Below are positions 1-6,497 of a stretch of DNA of 7,878 bases, piece by piece (the stretch's first letter is position 1; each line of letters starts with the position of its first letter). Position numbers and translations under genes: made by a program. The DNA is from Rubrolithibacter danxiaensis (GTDB lineage Bacteria; Bacteroidota; Bacteroidia; Sphingobacteriales; Sphingobacteriaceae), in NCBI RefSeq assembly GCF_047272945.1, contig NZ_JBKOPS010000024.1:1-7878 (forward strand). The letters run 5' to 3'. Under the pieces are notes generated by a model, which did no database searches, was not told the origin of the DNA, and was given only the letters and a program-made list of their open reading frames with translations.

Positions 1-97
1 ATTCCTTAGACAACGATTTTGCAGAACGGTATTGTTCCGACATTGCCTTTACACAGTACAGCTTAAATTCAAAACTGTGCTTCTTTTTCTTTATCAT
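1..97 (-). CDS. IS3-family transposase OrfA, N-terminal fragment (runs off the window)
   Basis: Reading the minus strand from the ATG at 97-95 gives 32 codons that run off the window edge. The peptide begins MIKKKKHSFEFKLYCVKAMS and continues with EQYRSAKSLSKE. This is the typical start of an IS3/IS150-group OrfA: a short basic lead, then an 'F-K-hydrophobic' helix and the first half of a helix-turn-helix that binds the element's terminal repeats. In this family OrfA is normally joined to the OrfB integrase domain by -1 frameshifting; none of that is visible here. The start codon lies 5 nt inside a hairpin that includes the element's terminal repeat, which supports the start choice. Assignment to IS3 rests on pattern recognition of the peptide and the end sequence; the exact element name is unknown. 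Confidence 0.8.
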   Translation of the reverse strand, partial: MIKKKKHSFEFKLYCVKAMSEQYRSAKSLSKE

Positions 98-102
98 AAC
101 AA

Positions 103-135
103 TGCCCCCAGAAAGTGTCTAACTTTTTGGGGGCA
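103..135 (-). promoter_or_regulatory. Hairpin over the IS left end, just upstream of the orfA start
   Basis: TGCCCCCA (103-110) is the exact reverse complement of 128-135. After one mismatch (111/127), AAAGT (112-116) pairs with ACTTT (122-126) around a 5-nt loop (117-121). The stem therefore has 13 pairs and one mismatch. In minus-strand RNA its 3' arm carries the G run that is the only Shine-Dalgarno-like stretch before orfA, and it ends 5 nt before the ATG. A hairpin that forms only when transcription enters from outside the element is a known way for insertion sequences to suppress translation from read-through RNA; that role here is inferred. Confidence 0.6.
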
Positions 136-140
136 CTGTA
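103..140 (-). mobile_element. Left terminal repeat (IRL) of the IS3-family element
   Basis: Read from the flank into the element on the minus strand, the end is TGCCCCCAAAAAGTTAGAC (135 down to 117). This resembles the ends of IS150-group elements common in Bacteroidota. It matches the element end at the other edge of the window at 16 of 19 positions. The exact boundary is uncertain: 135 if the element starts with TG, up to about 140 if the weaker similarity of the outer bases (TACAGT against TGGACT) belongs to the repeat. The target duplication would lie at the far end of this copy, outside the window. Confidence 0.75.
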
Positions 141-249
141 TACCCGGCAGGATTTTGTTTTATACAGCTATTGCTTTTCAAAATACTGCTATTCTTAATT
201 TATTTGCAATTTATTATTACAATTAGCGCATCTGCTTGTTATAATTCTT

Positions 250-1737
250 ATGCCAGTAATAAGAACACCAAAGTCAGACATGGGGCATGGAACAGACATG
301 AGTGCTGTTCTTGACAACATGGCTGATGCCTTTTTTCTTTTAGATCGTGAATATCATTTTCTTTATTTAAATCATAAAGCAGAAGATTTTTTAGGCTCTG
401 GGAAAGAACAGGTTGTGGGCCATCTTATCTGGGATTTTTTTCCTGATGACCGCAATTCAAAATTGTCCCAGATACTGATAAGGGCATTTTCAGAAAAAGA
501 TAAGGTTTCAGATCATTTTTTTTCAACGATCCATTTCAGGTGGTACAGAATTACCGGATATTCTTCTGATAAAGGAATAGCTATTCTCCTATCGGATATA
601 CACGAGGAAAAACTGGCCGAACTGGATCTTTTGGAGAGCAGGCAGCTTATTTACCAGATAGCAGAATCTACACCTGATATTCTGACCGTCTTCAATATCA
701 ATACGCAGCGGTATGAATATGTGAATAAACAGGTTTTCTCTCTTTTAGGATATAAACCCGAAGATCTGAGGCGTATGAGCCGTAACAGCATTCTCAACCG
801 GATTCACCCCTCCGATGTTAATGAGTTTAGGGAATACCATGAAGAACGGTTTTTAAATGCGAAGGATGACGAAATTTTGGAATCCTGTTACCGGATCCTG
901 AATGCCAATAGTTTTTGGAGATGGCTGCTGATCCGGGGTAAGGTTTTTAAACGGGATAAGAATGGGAAAGTATCCCATTTTATAGCTATTACACAGGATA
1001 TTACCGAAAAAAAGGAGGTAGAAGAGCGTCAGCAGGGTAATCAGTTATTGCAAACTACCATTGAAAAAAAGGAAGAGTTTGTTAGTGTATCTTCTCACGA
1101 ACTAAAAACACCGATTACGGCAATAAAAGCTTCCATTCAGATTATTAAAAGGCAGCTCGAAAACCAGGTGGATGAAAAATCGCTGTTGGTATTTGTGGGA
1201 AAGGCATATCAGCAGGTTGATAAATTAATAGATTTAATTAATGATGTGTTTGAAACGGCAAAAGTCTATACCGGAAAGATGCACTTGAACATGCGCACTT
1301 TTAGTATTGACGAATTAATAACCGATGCAAAATCGCTTCTGCCCGAAAATCAGCGAATCATAGTGCGAAGTAATTACACCGGCCTGCTTACTGCCGATAA
1401 AAATAAAATAGAGCAGGTGATTGTTAATTACCTCACCAATGCGGTTAAATATTCCCCTCCGGGAAAAGAAGTGTTTTTAGATGTAAATGTAGAGGGTCGG
1501 TTTTTAAAATTTTCCGTTACAGATTTTGGCATTGGAATTCCTGAAGATAAAATTGATAAGGTTTTTGATCGTTTTTTCAGAATTGGTGATCAAACAGCCC
1601 AATCCACGGGCCTGGGTTTAGGATTATACATTTCTGCAGAAATAATTAAGCGGCATTTCGGAGTGTACGGAGTAAAAAGCGAGGAAGGTCAGGGGTCTAC
1701 ATTCTGGTTTAAAATTCCTTATCAGCGCCCCAGATAA
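250..1737 (+). CDS. Cytoplasmic PAS-PAS sensor histidine kinase
   Basis: A 495-residue protein that should autophosphorylate on histidine and pass the phosphate to a response regulator. A first, divergent PAS domain spans about residues 17-120. A second PAS with PAC tail spans about 130-258, ending in the typical ITQDITEKKE. A short linker leads to the HisKA dimerisation domain (about 275-345) with the H-box SSHELKTP and phospho-acceptor H283. The HATPase domain (about 380-490) has N-box N397 in YLTNAVKYS, G1 box DFGIGI (425-430), F-box FDRFFR (439-444) and G2 box GLGLGLY (454-460). All catalytic boxes look intact. No signal peptide or membrane segment is visible, so sensing is presumably cytosolic through the PAS domains; the ligand is unknown. 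No receiver domain or response-regulator gene is present, so it is an orphan kinase here. The ATG at 250 has no clear Shine-Dalgarno; ATGs at codons 11 and 17 are alternatives that keep the PAS domains. Confidence 0.93.
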   Translation: MPVIRTPKSDMGHGTDMSAVLDNMADAFFLLDREYHFLYLNHKAEDFLGSGKEQVVGHLIWDFFPDDRNSKLSQILIRAFSEKDKVSDHFFSTIHFRWYRITGYSSDKGIAILLSDIHEEKLAELDLLESRQLIYQIAESTPDILTVFNINTQRYEYVNKQVFSLLGYKPEDLRRMSRNSILNRIHPSDVNEFREYHEERFLNAKDDEILESCYRILNANSFWRWLLIRGKVFKRDKNGKVSHFIAITQDITEKKEVEERQQGNQLLQTTIEKKEEFVSVSSHELKTPITAIKASIQIIKRQLENQVDEKSLLVFVGKAYQQVDKLIDLINDVFETAKVYTGKMHLNMRTFSIDELITDAKSLLPENQRIIVRSNYTGLLTADKNKIEQVIVNYLTNAVKYSPPGKEVFLDVNVEGRFLKFSVTDFGIGIPEDKIDKVFDRFFRIGDQTAQSTGLGLGLYISAEIIKRHFGVYGVKSEEGQGSTFWFKIPYQRPR

Positions 1738-1779
1738 TTTATTAACAGTAGTACGAAAGCACTCTTTAAAGAAGGTGTT

Positions 1780-1808
1780 TTTGAAGCTTTTTTATTTGTA
1801 TAATTTAC
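1780..1808 (+). promoter_or_regulatory. Candidate Bacteroidota-type promoter for the yifB/comM gene
   Basis: A TTTG at 1780-1783 is followed after 17 nt by TAATTTAC at 1801-1808. The second box matches TAnnTTTG at only four of its six fixed positions. The arrangement would give a short leader before the ATG at 1838. It lies in the roughly 100-bp gap after the kinase gene and suggests the ATPase gene can be transcribed on its own. This is a weak match and an inference. Confidence 0.35.
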
Positions 1809-1837
1809 TGTAGATTAGATACATCTAGAAAAGAATA

Positions 1838-3376
1838 ATGCTCATCAAAACGTATGGTAGTGCTGTTTATGGTATAGAAGCTACTCCAATTACTATCGAA
1901 GTTAATATAAGCGCAGGTACAAAATACTTTATTGTAGGCCTTCCGGATAATGCGGTTAAGGAAAGCTTGCAGCGGGTAGAAAGTGCCATTCAAAATTCGG
2001 GGTATAGAATGCCCCGGCAAAAAATTGTGGTAAATCTGGCTCCTGCCGATATAAGAAAGGAAGGTTCTTCATACGATCTTGCTATTGCTATAGGTATTCT
2101 TGCAGCTTCCGGGCAGATCGAACCTGAAGGTCTGGATAAGTATTTGATCATGGGAGAATTGTCCCTGGACGGGGGAATTCAGCCCATAAAAGGTGCCCTG
2201 CCGATTGCAATACAAGCACGTCAGGAAGGGTTCAAGGGTTTAATTCTTCCCCGGGTAAACGCAAGGGAAGCAGCCATTGTAAATGACTTGGAAGTGTATG
2301 GGATAAGTAATATCAGTGAAGTAATTGGCTTTTTTAACGGGACTGAAAAACTTCCCGCTGTAAAAGTAAATACGCGGGAAGAATTTTTGAATAACATAAA
2401 TAATTACGAAAGCGATTTCTCGGATGTTAAAGGCCAGGAAAATATTAAGCGTGCATTAGAGATAGCTGCAGCAGGTGGGCATAACGTGATTTTGATTGGC
2501 CCGCCTGGTGCCGGAAAAACAATGCTTGCAAAGCGTTTGCCCACCATCCTTCCTCCTCTTAATCTGTATGAAGCTTTAGAAACCACTAAAATTCATTCGG
2601 TAGCCGGAAAGATGTCAGCTTCAGATTCGCTGATGACGGTGAGGCCGTTCCGGCAGCCGCACCACACAATAAGCGATGTTGCCCTTGTTGGAGGCGGTGT
2701 TCACCCGCAGCCGGGAGAAATTTCACTGGCACATAACGGCGTTTTATTCCTGGATGAACTGCCCGAATTTAAACGAACTGTCCTCGAAGTAATGCGGCAG
2801 CCGCTGGAAGAACGTCGTGTAACTATATCGAGGGCTAAATTTACCGTTGACTATCCCTCCAGCTTTATGCTAATTGCTTCCATGAATCCCTGCCCCTGCG
2901 GCTTTTACAACCATCCTGAAAAAGAATGCGTTTGTGCCCCTGGCGTTGTACAAAGATATTTGAATAAAATTTCCGGACCGCTTTTAGACAGGATTGATCT
3001 TCATGTAGAAGTTACGCCGGTCCATTTTAATGAATTATCATCTGACCGGCCTGGGGAAAAAAGTGAGCTGATCCGCGAACGGGTAATCCGGGCAAGAGGA
3101 ATTCAAACCAGAAGATTCGGGGAGAAAAAGGAAGTTTATAGCAATGCCCAAATGAGCTCCAAAATGGTTCGTGATATTTGCCTGATCAATGATGCAGGGC
3201 AATTATTACTGAAACGGGCGATGGAAAAGTTAGGATTATCTGCCCGGGCATACGATCGCATTTTAAAAGTTTCAAGAACCATTGCTGATCTTGCGGGAAG
3301 TGAAGAAATCCAGATGGAACATCTGGCAGAGGCAATTCACTACCGAAGCCTTGACAGAGAAGGCTGGTCAGGGTAA
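1838..3376 (+). CDS. comM: YifB/ComM family Mg-chelatase-like AAA+ ATPase
   Basis: A 512-residue protein, the usual full length for the YifB/ComM family. Family members studied in naturally competent bacteria form hexameric ring helicases that promote branch migration while incoming single-stranded DNA is integrated; the protein is widespread, also in species not known to be competent. The N-terminal ChlI-like domain (about 1-170, ribosomal-S5/Lon-protease fold) carries the conserved VGLPD, NLAPAD and GELSLDG segments. The AAA+ core has Walker A GPPGAGKT (221-228), the family signature RPFRQPHHT (269-277), Walker B GVLFLDELPEF (301-311) and LDRIDLH (383-389), whose R385 is the likely arginine finger. 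Four cysteines, C352, C354, C364 and C366, form the family's zinc-like cluster. The C-terminal Mg-chelatase-type helical domain (about 415-510) is complete. Role in transformation in this organism is inference; the gene stands alone, without competence genes beside it. Confidence 0.95.
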   Translation: MLIKTYGSAVYGIEATPITIEVNISAGTKYFIVGLPDNAVKESLQRVESAIQNSGYRMPRQKIVVNLAPADIRKEGSSYDLAIAIGILAASGQIEPEGLDKYLIMGELSLDGGIQPIKGALPIAIQARQEGFKGLILPRVNAREAAIVNDLEVYGISNISEVIGFFNGTEKLPAVKVNTREEFLNNINNYESDFSDVKGQENIKRALEIAAAGGHNVILIGPPGAGKTMLAKRLPTILPPLNLYEALETTKIHSVAGKMSASDSLMTVRPFRQPHHTISDVALVGGGVHPQPGEISLAHNGVLFLDELPEFKRTVLEVMRQPLEERRVTISRAKFTVDYPSSFMLIASMNPCPCGFYNHPEKECVCAPGVVQRYLNKISGPLLDRIDLHVEVTPVHFNELSSDRPGEKSELIRERVIRARGIQTRRFGEKKEVYSNAQMSSKMVRDICLINDAGQLLLKRAMEKLGLSARAYDRILKVSRTIADLAGSEEIQMEHLAEAIHYRSLDREGWSG

Positions 3377-3450
3377 AGGCTGCAAAGTCAAAGAAATGCA
3401 ATAAACGAGCAAAAGAACATCTGGCTTTTTTATTATTTCGTTAATATTAG

Positions 3451-3461
3451 AAAAGGAAGAG
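3451..3461 (+). promoter_or_regulatory. Purine-rich ribosome binding site of msrA
   Basis: AAAAGGAAGAG ends two bases before the ATG at 3464. It is the clearest Shine-Dalgarno-like stretch in the window, and it supports that ATG as the start, which in turn places the lipoprotein signal at the exact N-terminus. Confidence 0.55.
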
Positions 3462-3463
3462 AC

Positions 3464-4111
3464 ATGAATTCATTAAACTATTTTTTATGCTTTTTGATTT
3501 CGGGAATATTTATAAGCTGTAATACTTCAGGACAGTCAAAAAACAGCAAAAAGGATCATAAAGTAAATTTATCGGCCACTCCCGGAAAAGCTGTCGCGGC
3601 CTTTGCTGAAGGTTGCTTTTGGTGTTCTGAACATATTTTTGAAGAGCTGGCAGGAGTGGATTCTGCAGTTTCGGGATATGCAGGCGGAACTACTAAAAAT
3701 CCAACTTATGAGCAGGTCTGCTCAGAAACCACGGGTCATGCTGAAACGGTGTTAGTGTATTACAATCCTAAAGTAATTTCCTATTCTGATCTATTAGATG
3801 CCTTTTTCACTTCACATGATCCAACTACATTGAACCGGCAGGGGCCGGATGAGGGAACTTCCTATCGCTCGGCAATATTTTATAACAACGAGCAGGAGCA
3901 TGAGTTGGCTAAGCAGGCTGTTCGCAAGTGGACCCCATCTTTTAAAAATCCAATTGTTACTGAAATTGCTCCGTTAAAAGCATTTTACCGTGCCGAAGAA
4001 TATCATCAGAACTATACTGCATACAACCCCAGCAGTCCCTACATTCAAAATGTTTCCATGCCACGGTTTCAAAAGTTTAAACGGGAATGTAAATTGAAAA
4101 TGAAGAAGTAA
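3464..4111 (+). CDS. msrA: Lipoprotein peptide-methionine (S)-S-oxide reductase MsrA
   Basis: A 215-residue methionine sulfoxide reductase A that reduces the S-epimer of oxidised methionine in proteins. A hydrophobic lead (residues 5-18) ends in FISC with C19, a Bacteroidota-style lipobox, so the enzyme is predicted to be lipid-anchored outside the cytoplasm after a short linker (20-43). The catalytic domain (about 44-205) has the active-site motif GCFWC with nucleophile C51, GYAGG (71-75), GHAE with E94, HDPTTLNRQG (118-127), GTSYRSAIFY (131-140) and EEYHQNY (178-184). Where many relatives have a GYC resolving cysteine this protein has SPYI (191-194), so a resolving cysteine would have to be C54 of the CxxC-like motif, C86 or the C-terminal C209. 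No msrB is fused or adjacent. It is followed by a strong hairpin terminator. Confidence 0.94.
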   Translation: MNSLNYFLCFLISGIFISCNTSGQSKNSKKDHKVNLSATPGKAVAAFAEGCFWCSEHIFEELAGVDSAVSGYAGGTTKNPTYEQVCSETTGHAETVLVYYNPKVISYSDLLDAFFTSHDPTTLNRQGPDEGTSYRSAIFYNNEQEHELAKQAVRKWTPSFKNPIVTEIAPLKAFYRAEEYHQNYTAYNPSSPYIQNVSMPRFQKFKRECKLKMKK

Positions 4112-4134
4112 TTGTTCAGAAATTTGTAATTAAT

Positions 4135-4168
4135 AAACTAATAAGGTTTTTAAAACCTTATTAGTTTT
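4135..4168. terminator. Bidirectional hairpin terminator between convergent genes
   Basis: The arms 4135-4150 and 4152-4167 are exact reverse complements (16 bp) around a single central T, so the real loop will be the AT-rich centre. It lies 23 bp after the msrA stop and about 60 bp beyond the stop of the minus-strand hydrolase gene, as expected for a terminator shared by two convergent genes. The T tract on the plus side is short (4 T), so strength is uncertain. Confidence 0.65.
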
Positions 4169-4226
4169 GGCACTTCCTTGTACCGCTCTTTTTCCAACGA
4201 TTCCCTGTGCCGAAAAAGTAAAGGTA

Positions 4227-5081
4227 TTAATACGTATTTAACCACATTACGATACTTCCCAATACAGTAGCTTTATTAGCGTCATTAATAACGTCTTCGT
4301 GGCCGGCATTATCTACCAGCAGTAAATTGTTGGGTATCTTAAATTGGTCCAGTTTTGTTTTTAAGTCTATTGCCTGCTGAACGGGAACAATAACATCGTC
4401 TTTTCCATGGATTAACAATGTTGGTTTACTTTTTTCACAGGCATAAGTTATTGGGCTGGCTTTCTTATAAATTTGAGGGCTTTGTTCTATTGTAGTTCCT
4501 AAAAACCATGCTGTAACTATTTTCTGGTTATCTAAAACATTCCGGCTATCGGTAAGATTTGTAGGCCCCGCTATAGAAACTACCGTTTTTACTTTATTAT
4601 CCTGATTGTAAACATAGGTATACAGAAGGCCCAAATGCCCCCCGGAGCTTGCACCGACTAAAGCAAATTTATCGGAAGAAATGTTCCATTCAGCAGCTTT
4701 TCCCGAGATAAAGTTAAGCGCTTTTTTAATGTCGTTTACCTGAGCGGGATGGATGTTGTTTTCGGGAGTATTTGTAAGGCGGTAATTTATATTGGCTACT
4801 GCAAAACCCTGGCTCTGGAAAAATTTAGCATATTGGGTATAATCGCTTTTATCTCCCTGAAACCAGAATCCGCCGTGGATTAAAACAACTACTTTGGTTT
4901 CAAGTGTATGGTTAGCCGGCAGATAAAGATCAAATGTTTGCAGCATATTCTCTCCATAAGCTACATTCAGAAATTCTTTTTCCTGTAAGGGTTGTTCCTC
5001 CGTTAGAGTTGTTTCTTTACAGGATGCGGTTACCAGGATAATCATTAGAAAACCTAAAAAGGTTTTAAGGGGGTTTTTCAT
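4227..5081 (-). CDS. Lipoprotein alpha/beta hydrolase (BD-FAE-like esterase)
   Basis: A 284-residue alpha/beta hydrolase when started at the ATG at 5081-5079. An upstream in-frame ATG at 5171 would add 30 residues without a signal sequence, whereas the start at 5081 gives a basic lead, a hydrophobic stretch (8-19) and the lipobox TASC with C21. The chosen protein is thus a predicted lipoprotein acting outside the cytoplasm. The catalytic domain (about 38-284) shows the oxyanion motif HGG (69-71), the nucleophile elbow GASSGG (143-148) with S145, the acid segment HGKDD (225-229, D228 or D229) and H261 in NAGHED. A cap-like stretch lies around 175-210. The pattern fits the BD-FAE/hormone-sensitive-lipase-like esterases, which cleave carboxylic esters, in some cases plant acyl groups; substrate is not readable here. 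It is divergent from the M16 peptidase gene. Confidence 0.88.
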   Translation of the reverse strand: MKNPLKTFLGFLMIILVTASCKETTLTEEQPLQEKEFLNVAYGENMLQTFDLYLPANHTLETKVVVLIHGGFWFQGDKSDYTQYAKFFQSQGFAVANINYRLTNTPENNIHPAQVNDIKKALNFISGKAAEWNISSDKFALVGASSGGHLGLLYTYVYNQDNKVKTVVSIAGPTNLTDSRNVLDNQKIVTAWFLGTTIEQSPQIYKKASPITYACEKSKPTLLIHGKDDVIVPVQQAIDLKTKLDQFKIPNNLLLVDNAGHEDVINDANKATVLGSIVMWLNTY

Positions 5082-5102
5082 AAGGCAATAAGATTTTGAT
5101 TC

Positions 5103-5110
5103 TAAATATA
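5103..5110 (-). promoter_or_regulatory. Candidate -7 box for the hydrolase gene
   Basis: On the minus strand the box reads TATATTTA, one change from TAnnTTTG, and its inner edge is 21 nt from the ATG at 5081. No convincing -33 TTTG is found at normal spacing. It lies inside an inverted repeat, ATTCTA (5099-5104) and TAGAAT (5109-5114), separated by 4 nt, which could be an operator or chance in AT-rich DNA. Confidence 0.35.
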
Positions 5111-5201
5111 GAATTTTCTGTGACAAAAAAGTGTGCATAATCGTTTCAAATTGAGGGAAAATGATATACAAAATTCACTTAAGCAAGGTTAAAATTGTTG
5201 T

Positions 5202-5209
5202 TAACTTTG
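5202..5209 (+). promoter_or_regulatory. Perfect Bacteroidota -7 box (TAACTTTG) at the M16 start
   Basis: TAACTTTG matches TAnnTTTG exactly and is followed after 6 nt by the ATG at 5216. Transcription from this box would start at or within a base or two of the start codon, giving a leaderless or nearly leaderless mRNA; no Shine-Dalgarno is present. I see no clear -33 TTTG. The box favours the ATG at 5216 over the in-frame TTG at 5195, which lies upstream of the box. Confidence 0.65.
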
Positions 5210-5215
5210 AACCTA

Positions 5216-6448
5216 ATGGATTATCAGGTTTTTACCCTTCCTAATGGAATACGTTTACTGTTTAAAAGTACATCATCTTCAATTTCTCACGCTTGTATCA
5301 TCGTCAATTCGGGTTCAAGAGACGAGCCATCCGGACAGGATGGACTAGCACATTTTATCGAACACCTGCTGTTTAAACGTACCGAAAGAAGAAATACTAA
5401 TCAGATTTTAAACCGCCTTGAAATGGTTGGCGGCGATTTAAATGCCTATACAACCAAAGAATATACCTGCATACATGCCTCTTTCTTAAATCCTTATCTC
5501 GACCGTACACTTGATCTTTTTGAAGATCTTGTTTTTCATTCTGTGTTTCCCGAGGAAGAACTAAAGAAAGAGCAAAGTGTCATACTGGATGAAATTGCAT
5601 CTTATCTGGATCAGCCTGAAGAAGCGGTAAATGATGATTTTGAAGAATTGCTGTTTCAGGGGCATCCTTTGGGCAGAAATATTCTTGGAACTGAAGAGAG
5701 TGTTAAATCGCTTAGTAAAGCAGATATTCTGAGCTTTATTAAAACTAATTACAACACGTCAGAAATAGTAATCGGGGTACTGGGTAATTATGATTTTAAT
5801 AAAATTATTAAAAGTTTCCAGAAGATTTATGAGCCAATTCCGGCAAACAATGTAATAAAGAAAAGAAGCTCTCCGGATCATTATTCTCCGGTTAATTCCA
5901 GCATAAAAAAGCAAATATCGCAGGCTCATGTTGTTTTGGGAAACAGGGCGTATTCTATTCATCATCCTGATAAAACTGCTTTGCTTTTGCTTAATAATCA
6001 CTTAGGCGGTAACGGAATGAGTTCGAGGTTAAATTTACAGGTGCGGGAGAAATATGGAATAGCCTATACGATTGAATCAAATTATATCCCAGTAAGCGAT
6101 ACTGGGATTTTCTCCATTTATTTTGGCACCGAAGCCGATAAAACAGGAAAAGCGCTGAAACTTATTCATAAGGAATTACGGATGCTTCGTGAAAAGAAGT
6201 TAGGTGCCGGTCAGCTTCAACAGGCTAAACAAAAATTTATAGGGCAAATTGCTTTAGGAGAAGAAAACCGTATGGGATTGCTTATATCAATGACCAAGAG
6301 CCTGCTTGATTATAATCGTGTGGATAGCCTGGAAGAAGTTTTCGCTAAAATCAATGCAGTAACTGCAGAACAGCTTTTACAAATATCCAATGAAGTATTT
6401 GAGCCTTCTAAACTCAGTTCACTCCTGTTTGAGCCAGAGGAGGAATAA
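5216..6448 (+). CDS. M16-family zinc metallopeptidase (processing-peptidase-like)
   Basis: A 410-residue member of the M16B type: two homologous domains in one chain, as in bacterial relatives of mitochondrial processing peptidase. The inverted zinc motif HFIEH places H46 and H50 as ligands and E49 as the base; E126 in VILDEI, 76 residues after H50, fits the third ligand. The N-terminal catalytic domain covers about 8-150, the inactive partner domain about 165-345, with the typical segment GGNGMSSRLNLQVREKYGI containing the SRL and R-x-x-x-G-(I/L)-x-Y pattern. No signal peptide is seen, so it is predicted cytoplasmic. Such enzymes degrade or trim short peptides; the substrate here is unknown. 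The start at 5216 is chosen over an upstream TTG (5195) because of the -7 box at 5202-5209. It ends 49 bp before def, which has its own promoter box. Confidence 0.92.
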   Translation: MDYQVFTLPNGIRLLFKSTSSSISHACIIVNSGSRDEPSGQDGLAHFIEHLLFKRTERRNTNQILNRLEMVGGDLNAYTTKEYTCIHASFLNPYLDRTLDLFEDLVFHSVFPEEELKKEQSVILDEIASYLDQPEEAVNDDFEELLFQGHPLGRNILGTEESVKSLSKADILSFIKTNYNTSEIVIGVLGNYDFNKIIKSFQKIYEPIPANNVIKKRSSPDHYSPVNSSIKKQISQAHVVLGNRAYSIHHPDKTALLLLNNHLGGNGMSSRLNLQVREKYGIAYTIESNYIPVSDTGIFSIYFGTEADKTGKALKLIHKELRMLREKKLGAGQLQQAKQKFIGQIALGEENRMGLLISMTKSLLDYNRVDSLEEVFAKINAVTAEQLLQISNEVFEPSKLSSLLFEPEEE

Positions 6449-6485
6449 CCTGCTATTAAAAACTTACTTAAAAGAGAGATAATTG

Positions 6486-6493
6486 TATTTTTG
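6486..6493 (+). promoter_or_regulatory. Perfect Bacteroidota -7 box (TATTTTTG) at the def start
   Basis: TATTTTTG matches TAnnTTTG exactly and is separated from the ATG at 6498 by only 4 nt. The predicted transcript starts at about the start codon, so def would be leaderless. There is no Shine-Dalgarno. No clear -33 element is visible. The box sits upstream of the ATG at 6498 but overlaps the coding extension implied by the TTG at 6483, which argues against that longer start. Confidence 0.65.
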
Positions 6494-6497
6494 CACT

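Noticed and set aside
32..226. Plus-strand open frame of 64 codons at the left edge
   Set aside because: It runs antisense through the transposase orfA start and the IS terminal repeat, then into AT-rich DNA; its peptide has no family character, while the minus strand here gives a clear OrfA N-terminus.
1760..1782. Possible terminator after the histidine kinase gene (CAC...GTG stem followed by T run)
   Set aside because: The inner palindrome TCTTTAAAGA has no loop and the outer arms need a bulge and a wobble pair, so the stem is too weak to call.
1805..2020. Minus-strand open frame overlapping the start of the YifB/ComM gene
   Set aside because: Shadow of a strongly conserved gene; no start context or recognisable protein.
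2404..2586. Minus-strand open frame opposite the Walker A region
   Set aside because: Lies entirely within conserved coding sequence of the AAA+ ATPase; antisense shadow.
3186..3401. Minus-strand open frame over the 3' end of the ATPase gene
   Set aside because: Antisense shadow of conserved codons with no family features.
5195..5215. TTG start extending the M16 peptidase by seven residues
   Set aside because: The perfect -7 box at 5202-5209 lies inside the extension and the family N-terminus fits the ATG at 5216.
5759..6001. Minus-strand open frame within the M16 gene
   Set aside because: Antisense shadow; the plus strand carries the conserved second peptidase domain here.
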